This document shows, piece after piece, positions 24,831 to 34,074 of a stretch of 64,000 nt of DNA (its first letter is position 1; every line of letters begins with the position of its first letter). This DNA comes from Rhodohalobacter sp. 614A. Lineage in GTDB: Bacteria > Bacteroidota > Rhodothermia > Balneolales > Balneolaceae. The notes under the pieces are model-generated. The model was not told where the DNA came from. It saw only the letters and a program-made list of their open reading frames with translations, and searched no databases. The stretch is taken from assembly GCF_021462415.1 (NCBI RefSeq), contig NZ_JAKEDS010000006.1, positions 59,379 through 123,378 of the forward strand, written 5' to 3'. The position numbers and the translations under genes were made by a program.

Positions 24831-26042
24831 ATGGAGATTACTTCTTGTGTCAAAATCATACTAGCAATGATGGTGTTGCTAATAATCGTTATTGCCTGTG
24901 AAGAAACACTGCCGCCGGCTCCTGAAGAAAATGAGTTGTTGGATGGTCCTGTAGAGGGATTGAGTACCGCAGAGCAAAGCCAGTTCCTGGCGGGCGATGT
25001 AGCTTTTAATGACGAAGTCTTTACTGTTGCAAAAGGACTTGGGCCGGTCTTTGTAGCCAACAGTTGCGGTAGCTGCCATGCGGGTGACGGTAAGGGACAT
25101 CCATTTATTCGATTTACCAGGTTCGGACAAAGCGACAGTACAGGCAATCCGTTTGCCACTTTCGGGGATAAACGGAACCAGCTTCAGCATAAAGCTATTC
25201 CTGGATTTGAGCCTGAAAAATTACCTGCTGGAGCACCATTTTCTAATTTTCTTGCACCGGCGGTTACCGGCCTCGGCTTTCTTGATGCGGTGCCGGATGC
25301 TGATCTCTTAGCGCTGGCTGATCCAAACGATGCGGACGGAGATGGAATCAGTGGTAGGCCCCACTTTAACTTTGTACCGGATTATGTGGAATTACGCCCA
25401 AACAGTATTTCACGGAATGGTAAATACATCCATCGTTTTGGCAAGAAAGCTTTGACGTATGATCTCCTGCAACAAACTGCAGATGCGTATAACCAAGACA
25501 TGGGCATCGTCTCTTTGTTTGAACCTATCGATCCATTCAGCGGCTTGGAACAAGATCCGGAAGTTGGTACGCAGACCGTAAATGACGTCGTTTTCTATCT
25601 TAAGACCTTAAAAGCACCCATTCCAAGAAATCAGGACGACCCAGACGTTATTGCCGGAAAACAGATTTTCGCCCAAATTTCATGTTCGTCCTGTCATACA
25701 CCAACCCTGACAACAGGCTTTTCTCCAATAGAAGCTATTTCCAATAAGGTCTTTCATCCGTATACCGACCTGCTTTTGCACGATATGGGGCCTGAACTGG
25801 ATGACGGATATACCGAAGGTTTTGCCACTACATCAGAATGGAGAACCCCACCTTTGTGGGGATTGGGACTTTCAGAGAATTCCCAGGGAGGGAGTATGTT
25901 TTTGTTACATGATGGCAGAGCCAAAAGTATTGATGAGGCGATTCGCCTGCACGGAGGCGAGGCTGAGAATTCCAGAAGTATGTACATAGAGCTTTCTGAA
26001 GATGAAAAAGATCAGTTGATCAAATTTCTTGAATCCTTATAA
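24831..26042 (+). CDS. Di-haem oxidoreductase (DUF1111) lipoprotein
   Basis: This 403-residue protein has a lipoprotein-type signal (VIAC near residue 23) and two c-type haem motifs: CGSCH (about 80-84) and CSSCH (about 285-289). FSNFLAPAVTGLGFLDAVPD, NDADGDGISGR and HDGRAKSIDEAIRLHGGEAENSR match the DUF1111 thiol-oxidoreductase/di-haem peroxidase-like family. Members sit in the periplasm and are often linked to iron-regulated clusters. Here it heads an operon with a Rieske lipoprotein and a porin, behind a DtxR-like operator, suggesting an electron-transfer step tied to iron or metal handling. Its electron acceptor is unknown. Confidence 0.9.
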   Translation: MEITSCVKIILAMMVLLIIVIACEETLPPAPEENELLDGPVEGLSTAEQSQFLAGDVAFNDEVFTVAKGLGPVFVANSCGSCHAGDGKGHPFIRFTRFGQSDSTGNPFATFGDKRNQLQHKAIPGFEPEKLPAGAPFSNFLAPAVTGLGFLDAVPDADLLALADPNDADGDGISGRPHFNFVPDYVELRPNSISRNGKYIHRFGKKALTYDLLQQTADAYNQDMGIVSLFEPIDPFSGLEQDPEVGTQTVNDVVFYLKTLKAPIPRNQDDPDVIAGKQIFAQISCSSCHTPTLTTGFSPIEAISNKVFHPYTDLLLHDMGPELDDGYTEGFATTSEWRTPPLWGLGLSENSQGGSMFLLHDGRAKSIDEAIRLHGGEAENSRSMYIELSEDEKDQLIKFLESL

Positions 26043-26045
26043 GCC

Positions 26046-26489
26046 ATGGAAAGGAAAAAATTTATTAAACAGTGCTGCTGCACTTTGCTCGCTTTTCCCG
26101 CCGCATCGGTATTCCTGAGTTCGTGCGCATCCGTTTATTACTACGCAGGCACAACCCGAGAAGGAAATAAAATTACAGTCCCAACATCGGAGTTTATTCA
26201 CCTTAAAAAAGGTGAAGAACAGGTGCGCCAATTTGTGCTATTCAAAATAAACGAAGGCGGATTTCCTGTCTGCCTGTACAGACTGGATGAAGGTAGCTAC
26301 CTCGCTGCTTTGCTTGAATGCACCCATCGGGGCTGCGAATTGAATGTAGGTGGTGGACTATACACCTGTCCGTGCCACGGAAGTGAGTTTTCAATTGAAG
26401 GTAAAGTACTGGAAGGCCCCGCTGAGGAGGATCTTAAACTTTTTAAAACAGAATCTGATAATGAATTTATCTATGTCTATTTGTCTTAA
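26046..26489 (+). CDS. Rieske [2Fe-2S] lipoprotein
   Basis: A 147-residue protein starting three bases after the di-haem stop. The N-terminus (KKFIKQCCCTLLAFPAASVFLSSC) is a lipoprotein signal. The cluster-binding box is CTHRGC (residues 92-97) and CPCHGSEF (from about 110), giving the Cys-x-His...Cys-x-x-His ligands. It is a small stand-alone Rieske protein, likely passing electrons to or from the di-haem protein. The gene's 3' end overlaps the start of the porin gene by 29 bases, so the three are coupled. Confidence 0.9.
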   Translation: MERKKFIKQCCCTLLAFPAASVFLSSCASVYYYAGTTREGNKITVPTSEFIHLKKGEEQVRQFVLFKINEGGFPVCLYRLDEGSYLAALLECTHRGCELNVGGGLYTCPCHGSEFSIEGKVLEGPAEEDLKLFKTESDNEFIYVYLS

Positions 26490-27711
26490 AAGCCTGGTTG
26501 CTCTGATACTAAGTTTTGGAGTGATTGAAACAGGCATTGCGCAGAACACCGACTCAATTAATACCGCGGATACCACAGATGTGGTAGGTATGGAATTGAA
26601 CATGGATGCAGCATATACCCGTCCTTTCTTAGGGATGGAGCAAAGGCCCGTTGCAATCGGAGGCTACCTTGAGGCGAACACTATATATAGTGGTGAGGAT
26701 GGAATAAATGAGGGCCTCTCGTTCCAGGCAAGAAGGCTTACCATGTTTATGTCGGCATCGGTTTCAAGGCGGATCAAATTTTTATCCGAATTGGAGTTTG
26801 AGGAAGGCGGCCGGGAAATCAATATTGAATTTGCAGCCATGGATGTGGCTTTTCACCCAGCTTTGAATGTAAGAGGCGGCATAATCATGAATCCCATTGG
26901 TGCGTTCAACCAAAATCATGACGGGCCTAAATGGGAATTTGTAGAACGACCGGACGTCGCTGTCAACCTGCTGCCCGCAACATGGTCGAATCCCGGCTTT
27001 GGCTTATATGGTAAAATCAATCAGGGGAAATGGGTGCTCGGTTACGAAGCGTATCTTTCAAACGGTTTTGACGGAAGCATTATTGATAATGAAGAAAACC
27101 GGACATTCCTTCCTGCTGCCAAAGAAAACATTGAACGTTTTGAGGAGAGTAACAACGGGAATCCATTGTTCACAGGAAAAGTGGCTGTCAAAAACCGAAA
27201 TATCGGTGAAATTGGCGTATCGTATATGGGGGGATTGTATAACACATATGAGGAAGATGGCCTTCAATTAGATCAAAAAAGGAGACTGGATGTTTTTGCT
27301 GTAGATATCAACACGACCATTCATACTATCGGAACGTACATCGTAGGAGAAGGCTCCTGAATTTTTGTCGATGTCCCCAAAACCTTTACTCAGCAATTCG
27401 GAAATCAGCAGCGGGGATTTTTTGTGGATGTCGTCCAGCCGGTTCTTCAAAAAAATATACTCGGCTGGGAGAGTGCTACTTTAAACATTACACTTCGGGT
27501 TGATCATGTTGACTGGAACCTCGAAGAATTTAATGAAACCGGTGAAGATATAGGCGATAAATTATGGGCAATTACCCCGGCAATCAGTTTTCGTCCGTCT
27601 ACACAAACCGTTTTCAGACTTAACTACAGAAAACAATGGCAAACCGATTTATTAAATAATCCGCCTGCACTTTCTGCATCCTGGTTGTTTGGATTTAGCA
27701 CATATTTTTAA
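26461..27711 (+). pseudogene. Outer-membrane porin interrupted by in-frame TGA
   Basis: From ATG 26461 the frame encodes a signal peptide (SLVALILSFGVIETGIAQ) and a porin-like beta barrel. It begins RPVAIGGYLEANTIYSG...LSFQARRLTMFMSASVSRRIKFLSELEFEEGG and includes the MNPIGAFNQNHDGPKWEFVERP segment. A TGA at 27358-27360 breaks it, after which the same frame continues IFVDVPKTFTQQFGNQQRG to 27711. A final PALSASWLFGFSTYF ends in the aromatic residue typical of barrels. TGG to TGA would explain the stop. The upstream frame from 26350 is an overlap artefact with the Rieske gene. Confidence 0.8.
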
Positions 27712-27874
27712 AGTTTAATTCCAAGATGAAGAAAATGCATATCTATCTCTACATTCAAAAAAGTTGAAAATCCAGTGAATTAGTCGGAGCTCAGATGATG
27801 ATTGTTGCCAGAATAGGGGCGGTAATTAATACGGCTACAGCACTTTTGGGAATCAGTGCCGAAAATTAGACCAG

Positions 27875-28939
27875 TCATTGTTTCGACATTTCATACATCT
27901 TGTACCAATAGAAAAAAGCCTCCGGGTCCGATTTCTTCAGTTTATTCACACGGGTATTGAATGGTTGCTCAATGACCCAATCCTTCATGTTAATGGAAGG
28001 ATCGAACCGTTCAAAGGAGTCGGCGTCGTGCTTCAATAATGTTGCCAAATAGGCCGCTTTGCTTGCGTGGTTGATAGCTTTATCTATGTAGTAACTTTCA
28101 GAGAAAATGTATCCTGTAATGCGGTTAATGCCATCCTGCAAAAGCCTAAAATCTGCATCTCCATCCATACCCCTTGTACAAATGGAAAGAGAGGTCTGGT
28201 AAATATCCTCCAGCACCGCATCCATATCTTTTTCGTCAAAGTTTCGATATGCCAATTCAGTAACCGTAAATTTTCGAAATGTCTCTTTTACCGAATTTAA
28301 AATTTCTACTACATCGAAAAGAGTTCCAATATCATAGAGCTGCTTAATGATTTCCATGCTCTGATTGTCGCTGCCCTTCAGATAAGGAATACCTGTCGTT
28401 TTTGGGGCAAATGCAGTGAGTTTATCACCCAGCAAATTTTCAACCGTGGGAACTTCAACCAGCAGCGGTTCTCCCTGTTGCGGTAGAAAATCAGATTGTA
28501 TAGGCAGCTTCACCACGTTTGAATAGTGAACGTCTTCATAGAGGATGTCAAGCAAAATGAATTCCTCTTCCTCCTTAACGTCCCTTTTTGGGGTATAAAA
28601 CAGCTTATAGTGAGCCTTTTCAATGTTCGACCGTTTGCTTCTATCATCCAACTCAAATCGGGTAAATACGTTTTTGTCCGCAATAACCTGAAGCGTCTGT
28701 TCAATATCTGTTTCTTTGTCAGAAAGAATGATGTCAATATCAATGGAGAGTCTTTTTTCAGAATTGAAATACAGCATTAATGCCGTTCCGCCTTTGAAGA
28801 CAAACGGAAGTTTCTGTTTCACCAAGCCTTCCAATAACAGGAGAGCATGAATGACTTTTTCCGTCAATAATGGATCTGCTTTAAATCTCTTTGCTGTTTG
28901 CAGTATCCATTCACCTGTAAGTTCTTTTGTGTTTATCAT
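27875..28939 (-). CDS. AbiEii-family nucleotidyltransferase toxin
   Basis: This 354-residue protein has the AbiEii/AbiGii signature FVFKGGTALML...RLSIDIDIIL (about residues 42-70): the GG-x-x-L loop and S-x-D-x-D metal-binding aspartates of DNA polymerase-beta-type nucleotidyltransferases. TVENLLGDKLTAFAP follows as in the family. Type IV AbiE toxins add nucleotides to tRNA or RNA and stall growth. It is transcribed from the upstream AbiEi-like gene nine bases away. It would act as phage defence and as an addiction module for the replicon. Confidence 0.87.
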   Translation of the reverse strand: MINTKELTGEWILQTAKRFKADPLLTEKVIHALLLLEGLVKQKLPFVFKGGTALMLYFNSEKRLSIDIDIILSDKETDIEQTLQVIADKNVFTRFELDDRSKRSNIEKAHYKLFYTPKRDVKEEEEFILLDILYEDVHYSNVVKLPIQSDFLPQQGEPLLVEVPTVENLLGDKLTAFAPKTTGIPYLKGSDNQSMEIIKQLYDIGTLFDVVEILNSVKETFRKFTVTELAYRNFDEKDMDAVLEDIYQTSLSICTRGMDGDADFRLLQDGINRITGYIFSESYYIDKAINHASKAAYLATLLKHDADSFERFDPSINMKDWVIEQPFNTRVNKLKKSDPEAFFYWYKMYEMSKQ

Positions 28940-28948
28940 GGATTGATT

Positions 28949-29737
28949 CTAACTCTTTATTGCCAACAAACCGAGTTCGTCCAGGTACTCCGAAAGTTCT
29001 TCTTTTCGTTTTCTTCGATCGGCATATCGCAGCATCATTTTTTCATTGATGGTGTACCGGGAAAACGCCTCTTCAAAAATCCTACTTCTTTCCGCGCCCT
29101 GGTACGTATCAAAAAGATCCGTATCACAAAACAGATCCACCAGGATCTTTTCTAACGTAGGCGTTATCACTTCTTCATCTTCCTGCAGCGGACTTTCCGA
29201 AATCAAGGGTTTAATGATTATAGCGTCATTTCTGTCTGACACATAATTCTGAATGGTCTCTTTATCAGGATTCAGAAATACACTGGTGGTTTGTTCCTTC
29301 AAAAAATGAAACACAGATTCAGCAACCTCTCTTTCCGTTTCCACAAGTGTTACAAAATTGAACGGCTGATGCAGCATAAATTTATTTAGCAGTGAGGTAT
29401 TCCAAACACAATACTCAATGTAGGGGAATTCATTTCGTACCTGCGTATAGATTGTTTTGAGCTCCTGTGAAATAACCGGAGTAAATGACTTACCTTCCCC
29501 AAGTTTAAAAACCCCCCGGCCAATTCTTTTTAAGATACCTCTGTTCACCAAGCTGTATACACGCCAATTGATGGTCGACTTTTTTGGGCTTTCTTCAAAA
29601 TTTCGGTAAAAATCCATCAGATCCCTAGTCTGGAAATGATCCATATTCCTGAAGTGATCTCTTAACTCATCGATATGTAGATTGTAATCTGCGAAAGTAG
29701 GCACCTTTAAATTCAAATTGTTGGCACAATTTACCAT
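28949..29737 (-). CDS. AbiEi-like antitoxin / regulator
   Basis: This 262-residue protein has an N-terminal winged-helix region (FQTRDLMDFYRNFEESPKKSTINWRVYSLVNRGILKRIGRGVFKLG, residues 35-80) that should bind DNA. Beyond it is a nucleotidyltransferase-antitoxin type body with IEYCVWNTSLLNKFMLHQPF and a late TPTLEKILVDLFCD segment, which is where AbiEi antitoxins and DUF6577 proteins recognise partners. It precedes the AbiEii toxin in the expected order, and AbiEi proteins repress the operon promoter. I could not identify an inverted operator in the 29738-29919 intergenic region. Confidence 0.8.
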   Translation of the reverse strand: MVNCANNLNLKVPTFADYNLHIDELRDHFRNMDHFQTRDLMDFYRNFEESPKKSTINWRVYSLVNRGILKRIGRGVFKLGEGKSFTPVISQELKTIYTQVRNEFPYIEYCVWNTSLLNKFMLHQPFNFVTLVETEREVAESVFHFLKEQTTSVFLNPDKETIQNYVSDRNDAIIIKPLISESPLQEDEEVITPTLEKILVDLFCDTDLFDTYQGAERSRIFEEAFSRYTINEKMMLRYADRRKRKEELSEYLDELGLLAIKS

Positions 29738-29919
29738 TTAGTGCCATTAATTTGAAATTGTGGCTGTAATATTGGAAAGGATGGCTTTGCTTGGTTTTTT
29801 AAGGGCTTTAGAATATTATCCATCATCTTCGAAAGGATTCTCAAATCCGCTCAATCATATGTTATTGGTCTTGTAAAGTTCACCAAAGTCGGTACATTGT
29901 ATTTTTGTTGGTCAATCCC

Positions 29920-30522
29920 ATGAAAAATTCTCAAAAATCTATACGACCTTTGCTGGATTATTTTGATAGCCTCATTCCGCTATCTGAGGAAGAAAAAGAG
30001 TTAGTTGGAGCCAAATTCAGCCCTCATCTCTACTTAAAAAGACAGTTTGTCCTTCAGCATGGAAATGTTTGTAAAACTTTCAATTTTGTTGTCAGGGGCT
30101 GTTTGCGGCTCTATAAGGTTAGTGATGACGGTACTTATCATGTACTTCAATTTGCCAATGAGAACAGTTGGATTTTAGACCTGACCAGCTTTCACAAAAA
30201 GAAACAGGCTCTTTTTAACATTGATGCCCTTGAGGATACGCATGTCATGCGCATCAGCTATGATGATTTGATCGACCTCTATATAAAAGCCCCAAAATTC
30301 GACCGGATTTTTCGGGTTCTCCTGGAAAATCATTTTATGCAACAGCAGGAGCGCATGGCTCAACTGGTGAGTTTTACAGCCGAAGAACGTTATGAAGCTT
30401 TTCTTGAAACCTATCCCGATCTGCAAAATCGCCTGCCCCAGGTGCAAATTGCGGCGTACATCGGCGTTACCCCCGAATTCCTGAGCCGGATTCGCAGCCG
30501 TATGACCGAAAAAGAGAGTTGA
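29920..30522 (+). CDS. Crp/Fnr-family transcriptional regulator
   Basis: This 200-residue protein starts at ATG 29920; the TTG at 29905 is unlikely. It has a cyclic-nucleotide-binding-like domain (FVLQHGNVCKTFNFVVRGCLRLYKVSDDGTYHVLQFANENSWI) without the RxS phosphate-binding residues, so ligand binding is uncertain. A helical dimerisation segment and a C-terminal HTH follow (PQVQIAAYIGVTPEFLSRIRSRM). It resembles the many Bacteroidota Crp regulators that govern oxidoreductase neighbours. A TATTTTTG -7-type element overlaps 29900-29907. It probably controls the oxidoreductase gene downstream; a long palindrome lies between them. Confidence 0.88.
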   Translation: MKNSQKSIRPLLDYFDSLIPLSEEEKELVGAKFSPHLYLKRQFVLQHGNVCKTFNFVVRGCLRLYKVSDDGTYHVLQFANENSWILDLTSFHKKKQALFNIDALEDTHVMRISYDDLIDLYIKAPKFDRIFRVLLENHFMQQQERMAQLVSFTAEERYEAFLETYPDLQNRLPQVQIAAYIGVTPEFLSRIRSRMTEKES

Positions 30523-30574
30523 GATCTTAAACCAGATCAAGACTATTTCTTAATCTATGTCATTTTTCCCCACT

Positions 30575-30616
30575 GAAGGCTGATTTAATTTGGTGTAAAC
30601 CATTTAATCAACCTTC
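30575..30616. promoter_or_regulatory. Long imperfect palindrome before NADP oxidoreductase gene
   Basis: GAAGG-C-TGATT at 30575-30585 is mirrored by AATCA-A-CCTTC at 30606-30616, with further pairing inside (GGT...ACC). It sits between the Crp/Fnr gene and the start at 30630. It may be a regulator operator or a hairpin in the leader; no T-run follows. Confidence 0.45.
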
Positions 30617-30629
30617 AAACGGAAAAATC

Positions 30630-31283
30630 ATGTCAAACAATACATCAAAAGTAGCAGTCATCGGTACCGGTAACATTGGGAAAAATTTAGCCGCCAATCT
30701 TGTGAAAGGGAATCGTCCGGTAATTATTGCAAGCCGAAAAACTGAAGATGCTGAAGCGTTAGCCAACAATCTGGGGTTCCTGGCGACAGCAACAACGGTT
30801 AAAAGTGCAATCAAAGAGGCAGATATCATTATTATGGCCGTTTGGTTTGATACCATTAAAGAGCTTTTTAAAACGTACTCATCTGAGCTTCAGGGTAAAA
30901 TCATTATTGATCCATCCAACCCGATTGCTCCTGATGGTGATGGCGGTTTTAAAAAGATTATCGGTGAAAATGAATCTTCAGGTGAGATTCTTGCAGGGCT
31001 TCTGCCAAAAGGTGCAACATTTGCTAAAGCGTTTGGCACACTTGGAGCCGGATCACTCGAATCGGAAGCTCACCGAACATCTGAAAAAGCCGTTCTTTTT
31101 TATGCAACCGACGACACCGGTATTAACGGAAAGATTGAGGAGCTGATTCGTGACAGTGGATTTGATGCCTATCGAGTTGGCGGCATCGATCAGTCCATCC
31201 GAATCGAAGTATTTGGGGATTTGCACGAGTTTGGAGCGTTGGGCAAAGCGATTACTTCTAATGAAGTTGCAGGAAAGATTTAA
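30630..31283 (+). CDS. NADP/F420-type oxidoreductase (FNO-like)
   Basis: This 217-residue protein has a Rossmann fold with GTGNIGKNLAANL (residues 12-24) and a SRK pair after the second strand that suggests NADP preference. KIIIDPSNP and a GATFAKAFGTL segment match the F420-dependent NADP reductase-like family. Bacteroidota homologues work without F420 and are annotated only broadly. It is cytosolic, with no signal. It is the first enzyme after the Crp/Fnr regulator and heads a plus-strand run of redox genes. Confidence 0.82.
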   Translation: MSNNTSKVAVIGTGNIGKNLAANLVKGNRPVIIASRKTEDAEALANNLGFLATATTVKSAIKEADIIIMAVWFDTIKELFKTYSSELQGKIIIDPSNPIAPDGDGGFKKIIGENESSGEILAGLLPKGATFAKAFGTLGAGSLESEAHRTSEKAVLFYATDDTGINGKIEELIRDSGFDAYRVGGIDQSIRIEVFGDLHEFGALGKAITSNEVAGKI

Positions 31284-31325
31284 AGAAATATTCACTTAAA
31301 AGTTATCAATCCAAAGAATAAAATC

Positions 31326-32078
31326 ATGAAAAAAATAATTGTATTACTAATCAGCTTTCTCGGTTTAATTTTTGTAGATGTCAGTGCACAAGATAAAGTT
31401 GTACTGCTTGATATATCCCATGAAGAGAAATCAGCGTACCTGAATGTCAGTCCTGATATCTTTACGGATTACCGGGATGTAGTGGAAAATCAGCTTAGAG
31501 CGACGTTCGTTATGAATGAAGATCAGGCGATTGACAGGAACATGCTTGAAGAAACAGATGTACTGATTTTGCTCTCCTCATTGAATGGTGAGACGCCCAA
31601 AAAAGATCGTTCAGCCAATGAAGTCAGTGCCATTGTCAGTTTTGTTGAAAACGGAGGTCGGCTGATCATCTTTACCGATGAAAACAAGCGAATAGATATC
31701 CATTCATTCGGTGCCAATGAAATTGTCCGGCCTTTCGGATTGGAATTTGGCGATGAATTGCCATATTCGGGAAATGCAGGAGCCGTTAGTTTTATCGGAG
31801 AATTTATTGATGGACGGTATGAACTTCCCTATAGCGGGAGCCGCGAATTGATTGGCGGGATTCCTATCAGTGTAATGAATGCCGAAGGTGCACATCTGCA
31901 TGGCGCGTATGTCGAGCTTGATAATGGCGGAAAATTGGTCGCTTTTGGTGAAACGATGGTGGGGCTGTTTATTGGCGGGGTTAGCTTTGAGAGGCCCGAT
32001 GGGGATACCATTGTTTGGAAAGGCGAAGATAATAAGCAATTTATGAAAGAGCTGATTGCCTGGACACTCAAGGATTGA
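31326..32078 (+). CDS. Exported DUF4350/GATase-like protein
   Basis: This 250-residue protein starts with a signal peptide (KKIIVLLISFLGLIFVDVSA). It then has a class-I-amidotransferase-like (GATase1/ThuA-type) beta-alpha pattern: VLLDISHEEKSAYL, LEETDVLILLSSLNGETP, VSFVENGGRLIIFTDE. NGGKLVAFGETMVGLFIGG follows later. Such domains are often non-catalytic and bind ligands. No active-site Cys nucleophile elbow is visible, so it may be a periplasmic binding or accessory protein in the redox island. Role unknown. Confidence 0.6.
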   Translation: MKKIIVLLISFLGLIFVDVSAQDKVVLLDISHEEKSAYLNVSPDIFTDYRDVVENQLRATFVMNEDQAIDRNMLEETDVLILLSSLNGETPKKDRSANEVSAIVSFVENGGRLIIFTDENKRIDIHSFGANEIVRPFGLEFGDELPYSGNAGAVSFIGEFIDGRYELPYSGSRELIGGIPISVMNAEGAHLHGAYVELDNGGKLVAFGETMVGLFIGGVSFERPDGDTIVWKGEDNKQFMKELIAWTLKD

Positions 32079-32130
32079 TTTGAACCATCAAAGGATGTAT
32101 TGTCAATTTAAAACGTAAAACAGTCCTACA

Positions 32131-33117
32131 ATGAAAGCAGCCTGGTACGAACGACAAGGTCCTGCCGATGAGGTGTTGATAGTTGGTGAACAACCGGTGC
32201 CCGAACCTAAACCAGGCGAGGTGCGAATTAAGCTTCGTTATTCCGGGATTAATCCTGGCGATATCAAAAAACGCCAGGATGCTTTTGATTATGGCATGCC
32301 CTACCCTCTTGTGATTCCCCATAGTGACGGTGCAGGTATTATAGACCGCGTCGGAGAGAACGTTGCCGAACCGCGTGTTGGAGAGCGCGTCTGGTGTTAC
32401 GGGGCACAAAGCTACCGACCGTTTGGCACAGCCGCGGAGTATGTCGTTGTTCCATCAGATCAGGCCATATCTTTACCTGAAAATGTTTCTTTTGAACAGG
32501 GAGCCTGCCTGGGAATTCCCGGAATTACTGCTCATCGTGCTGTTCATATCGCAGGCGATGTTCAGGGAAAAACAGTGCTTGTGCAAGGTGGCAGAGGAGC
32601 CGTCGGTCAATGTGCTGTTGCTCTTGCAAAATTTGCAGGCGCAAACGTAATTGCTACCGTACGTTCAGAATACGACAAAACGATTGCAAGAAAGGCTGGA
32701 GCCGATGAAGTAATCCGAACTGATCACCTATCTCAGGATAAAATTATCAAATCGGTAAGAAATGCAGCATCGGGAGATATTCATCATATCATTGAAGTCG
32801 CTTTTGATAGTAATATTGAAATCGACAAAGATTTGATTTCCACGGGTGGATCGATTGCCGCTTATGCAACAGCTAATCCCGAACCGTCCATCCCATTCTG
32901 GCCGCTGCTTTTCAAGAATGTACGCTTGTATTTCCTTGGAAGTGACGACTTTCCAAAAGAAGCAAAAGTAGCGGCAACAAAAGAGATAAACCAAGCTCTG
33001 GTAAGCGGATGGAAAGGGTTAGAAATCGGTAATTTGTATGAATTGAACACCATTTCGGAAGCTCACAAGGCTATTGAAAATGGATTTAATAAAGGCCAAG
33101 TTATTCTCAAGGTGTAG
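32131..33117 (+). CDS. NADPH:quinone reductase, zinc-independent MDR family
   Basis: This 328-residue protein belongs to the medium-chain dehydrogenase/reductase family. It has a GroES-like N-terminal part (PKPGEVRIKLRYSGINPGDIKKRQ, HSDGAGIIDRVGENV) and a Rossmann domain with VQGGRGAVGQCAVALAKFAGANVIATVRS. The zinc-binding Cys and His residues of alcohol dehydrogenases are absent, which fits quinone/enone reductases (QOR). It would use NADPH in the cytosol to reduce quinones or alpha,beta-unsaturated carbonyls. It belongs to the detoxification-like run from 29920 on. Confidence 0.88.
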   Translation: MKAAWYERQGPADEVLIVGEQPVPEPKPGEVRIKLRYSGINPGDIKKRQDAFDYGMPYPLVIPHSDGAGIIDRVGENVAEPRVGERVWCYGAQSYRPFGTAAEYVVVPSDQAISLPENVSFEQGACLGIPGITAHRAVHIAGDVQGKTVLVQGGRGAVGQCAVALAKFAGANVIATVRSEYDKTIARKAGADEVIRTDHLSQDKIIKSVRNAASGDIHHIIEVAFDSNIEIDKDLISTGGSIAAYATANPEPSIPFWPLLFKNVRLYFLGSDDFPKEAKVAATKEINQALVSGWKGLEIGNLYELNTISEAHKAIENGFNKGQVILKV

Positions 33118-33162
33118 GCATTTCAAATCTTGACAAAATGAGTATACTCTGTGTTAAAGATT

Positions 33163-33210
33163 GTTTGAATTTTGTAAGTGTTTGCTTGATTCTCATAATT
33201 GATTGATGAA
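33163..33210. promoter_or_regulatory. Copy 1 of a repeated upstream element (candidate AraC site)
   Basis: GTTTGAATTTTGTAAGTG, then TTTGCT and TAATTGATTGA, matches the element at 34969-35014 in order and spacing. It precedes the outer-membrane protein gene at 33258, on the other side of the AraC regulator gene. Confidence 0.45.
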
Positions 33211-33257
33211 CCTCCTGTTTAACTTTATTTCGAAACCAATTGAAATGAAGTTTTAAA

Positions 33258-34013
33258 ATGGTGAAAGGTAATCTGCAAACAACCCTGTTGATCATTCTGA
33301 TATTGTGTTTGACAAAGCCGGGATTTTCACAAGATCATTCTAACGAAAAGCTGGACGTATCGGGCAGTGTAAGCGTAATGAACGATGGCATTTCTACAGT
33401 TCCTTCACTGGCGTTGGGAAAGCCGGCAATGATATACAATTTGTCGGTAGGGAAACGATTTCGGTTCGAACCGGAATTACGATTTTCGATGGAAGGCAAA
33501 CCCTGGTCGTTCCTGTTTTGGTTTCGGTATGATGTTGTAAAGAATAACAAATTTTCGTTCAGAATCGGTGCGCATCCGGCCTATTCCTTTCGAACGGTAC
33601 CAGCCCTGATTAATGATTCTGAACAATCACAGGAAGTTATTGAAGCCCGCCGATTTTTGGCAGGCGATTTGAATACAAGTTACGCTCTCAATGAGCGACT
33701 TAACATTGGAGTGTATTATTTAGGAGCTCACGGGTTTGAATCATCCGTACCGGATTATACACACTTTCTGAGTTTCTACAGCAGTATTCCGAATGTCTCT
33801 CTTTTTAGCGATCTGTACCTGAATCTCCGGCCGCAGTTGTATTATTTAAGAATTGATGAGATCGACGGGTTTTATGCCGCAACAAATATTGCGCTGGGCG
33901 TGATAAAATTTCCGGTTACCGTTTCAACCACCATCAACAAAGTGATTGATACGGAAATTGAAAACACAGACCCACTCTGGAATATCAGTTTAAATTACTC
34001 GTTTCGTTTTTAG
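33258..34013 (+). CDS. Outer-membrane beta-barrel-like protein, unknown function
   Basis: A 251-residue protein with a signal peptide (NLQTTLLIILILCLTKPGFS) followed by alternating beta-strand patterns: YNLSVGKRFRFEPELRFSME, FSFRIGAHPAYSFRTVP, SLFSDLYLNLRPQLYYLR, ATNIALGVIKFPVTVST. It ends in SLNYSFRF, a terminal Phe as recognised by the BAM machinery. I do not recognise a named family. It lies directly before the AraC regulator and behind the repeated element at 33163, suggesting AraC control. It might admit or bind the substrate of the redox island. Confidence 0.6.
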   Translation: MVKGNLQTTLLIILILCLTKPGFSQDHSNEKLDVSGSVSVMNDGISTVPSLALGKPAMIYNLSVGKRFRFEPELRFSMEGKPWSFLFWFRYDVVKNNKFSFRIGAHPAYSFRTVPALINDSEQSQEVIEARRFLAGDLNTSYALNERLNIGVYYLGAHGFESSVPDYTHFLSFYSSIPNVSLFSDLYLNLRPQLYYLRIDEIDGFYAATNIALGVIKFPVTVSTTINKVIDTEIENTDPLWNISLNYSFRF

Positions 34014-34074
34014 TATTATGAAATGGAATGCATTTACAAAACTTACAATCTGGCACCACTTAATTGAATGTGAT

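Noticed and set aside
26350..26460. Upstream start for the porin frame
   Set aside because: It lies inside the Rieske gene in another frame; the signal peptide starts at ATG 26461.
26461..27711. TGA recoded as tryptophan in the porin
   Set aside because: Other genes on the window use TGA as a normal stop (for example the AraC, DUF2281 and trbC genes), so a genome-wide recoding is ruled out; a point mutation or base error is simpler.
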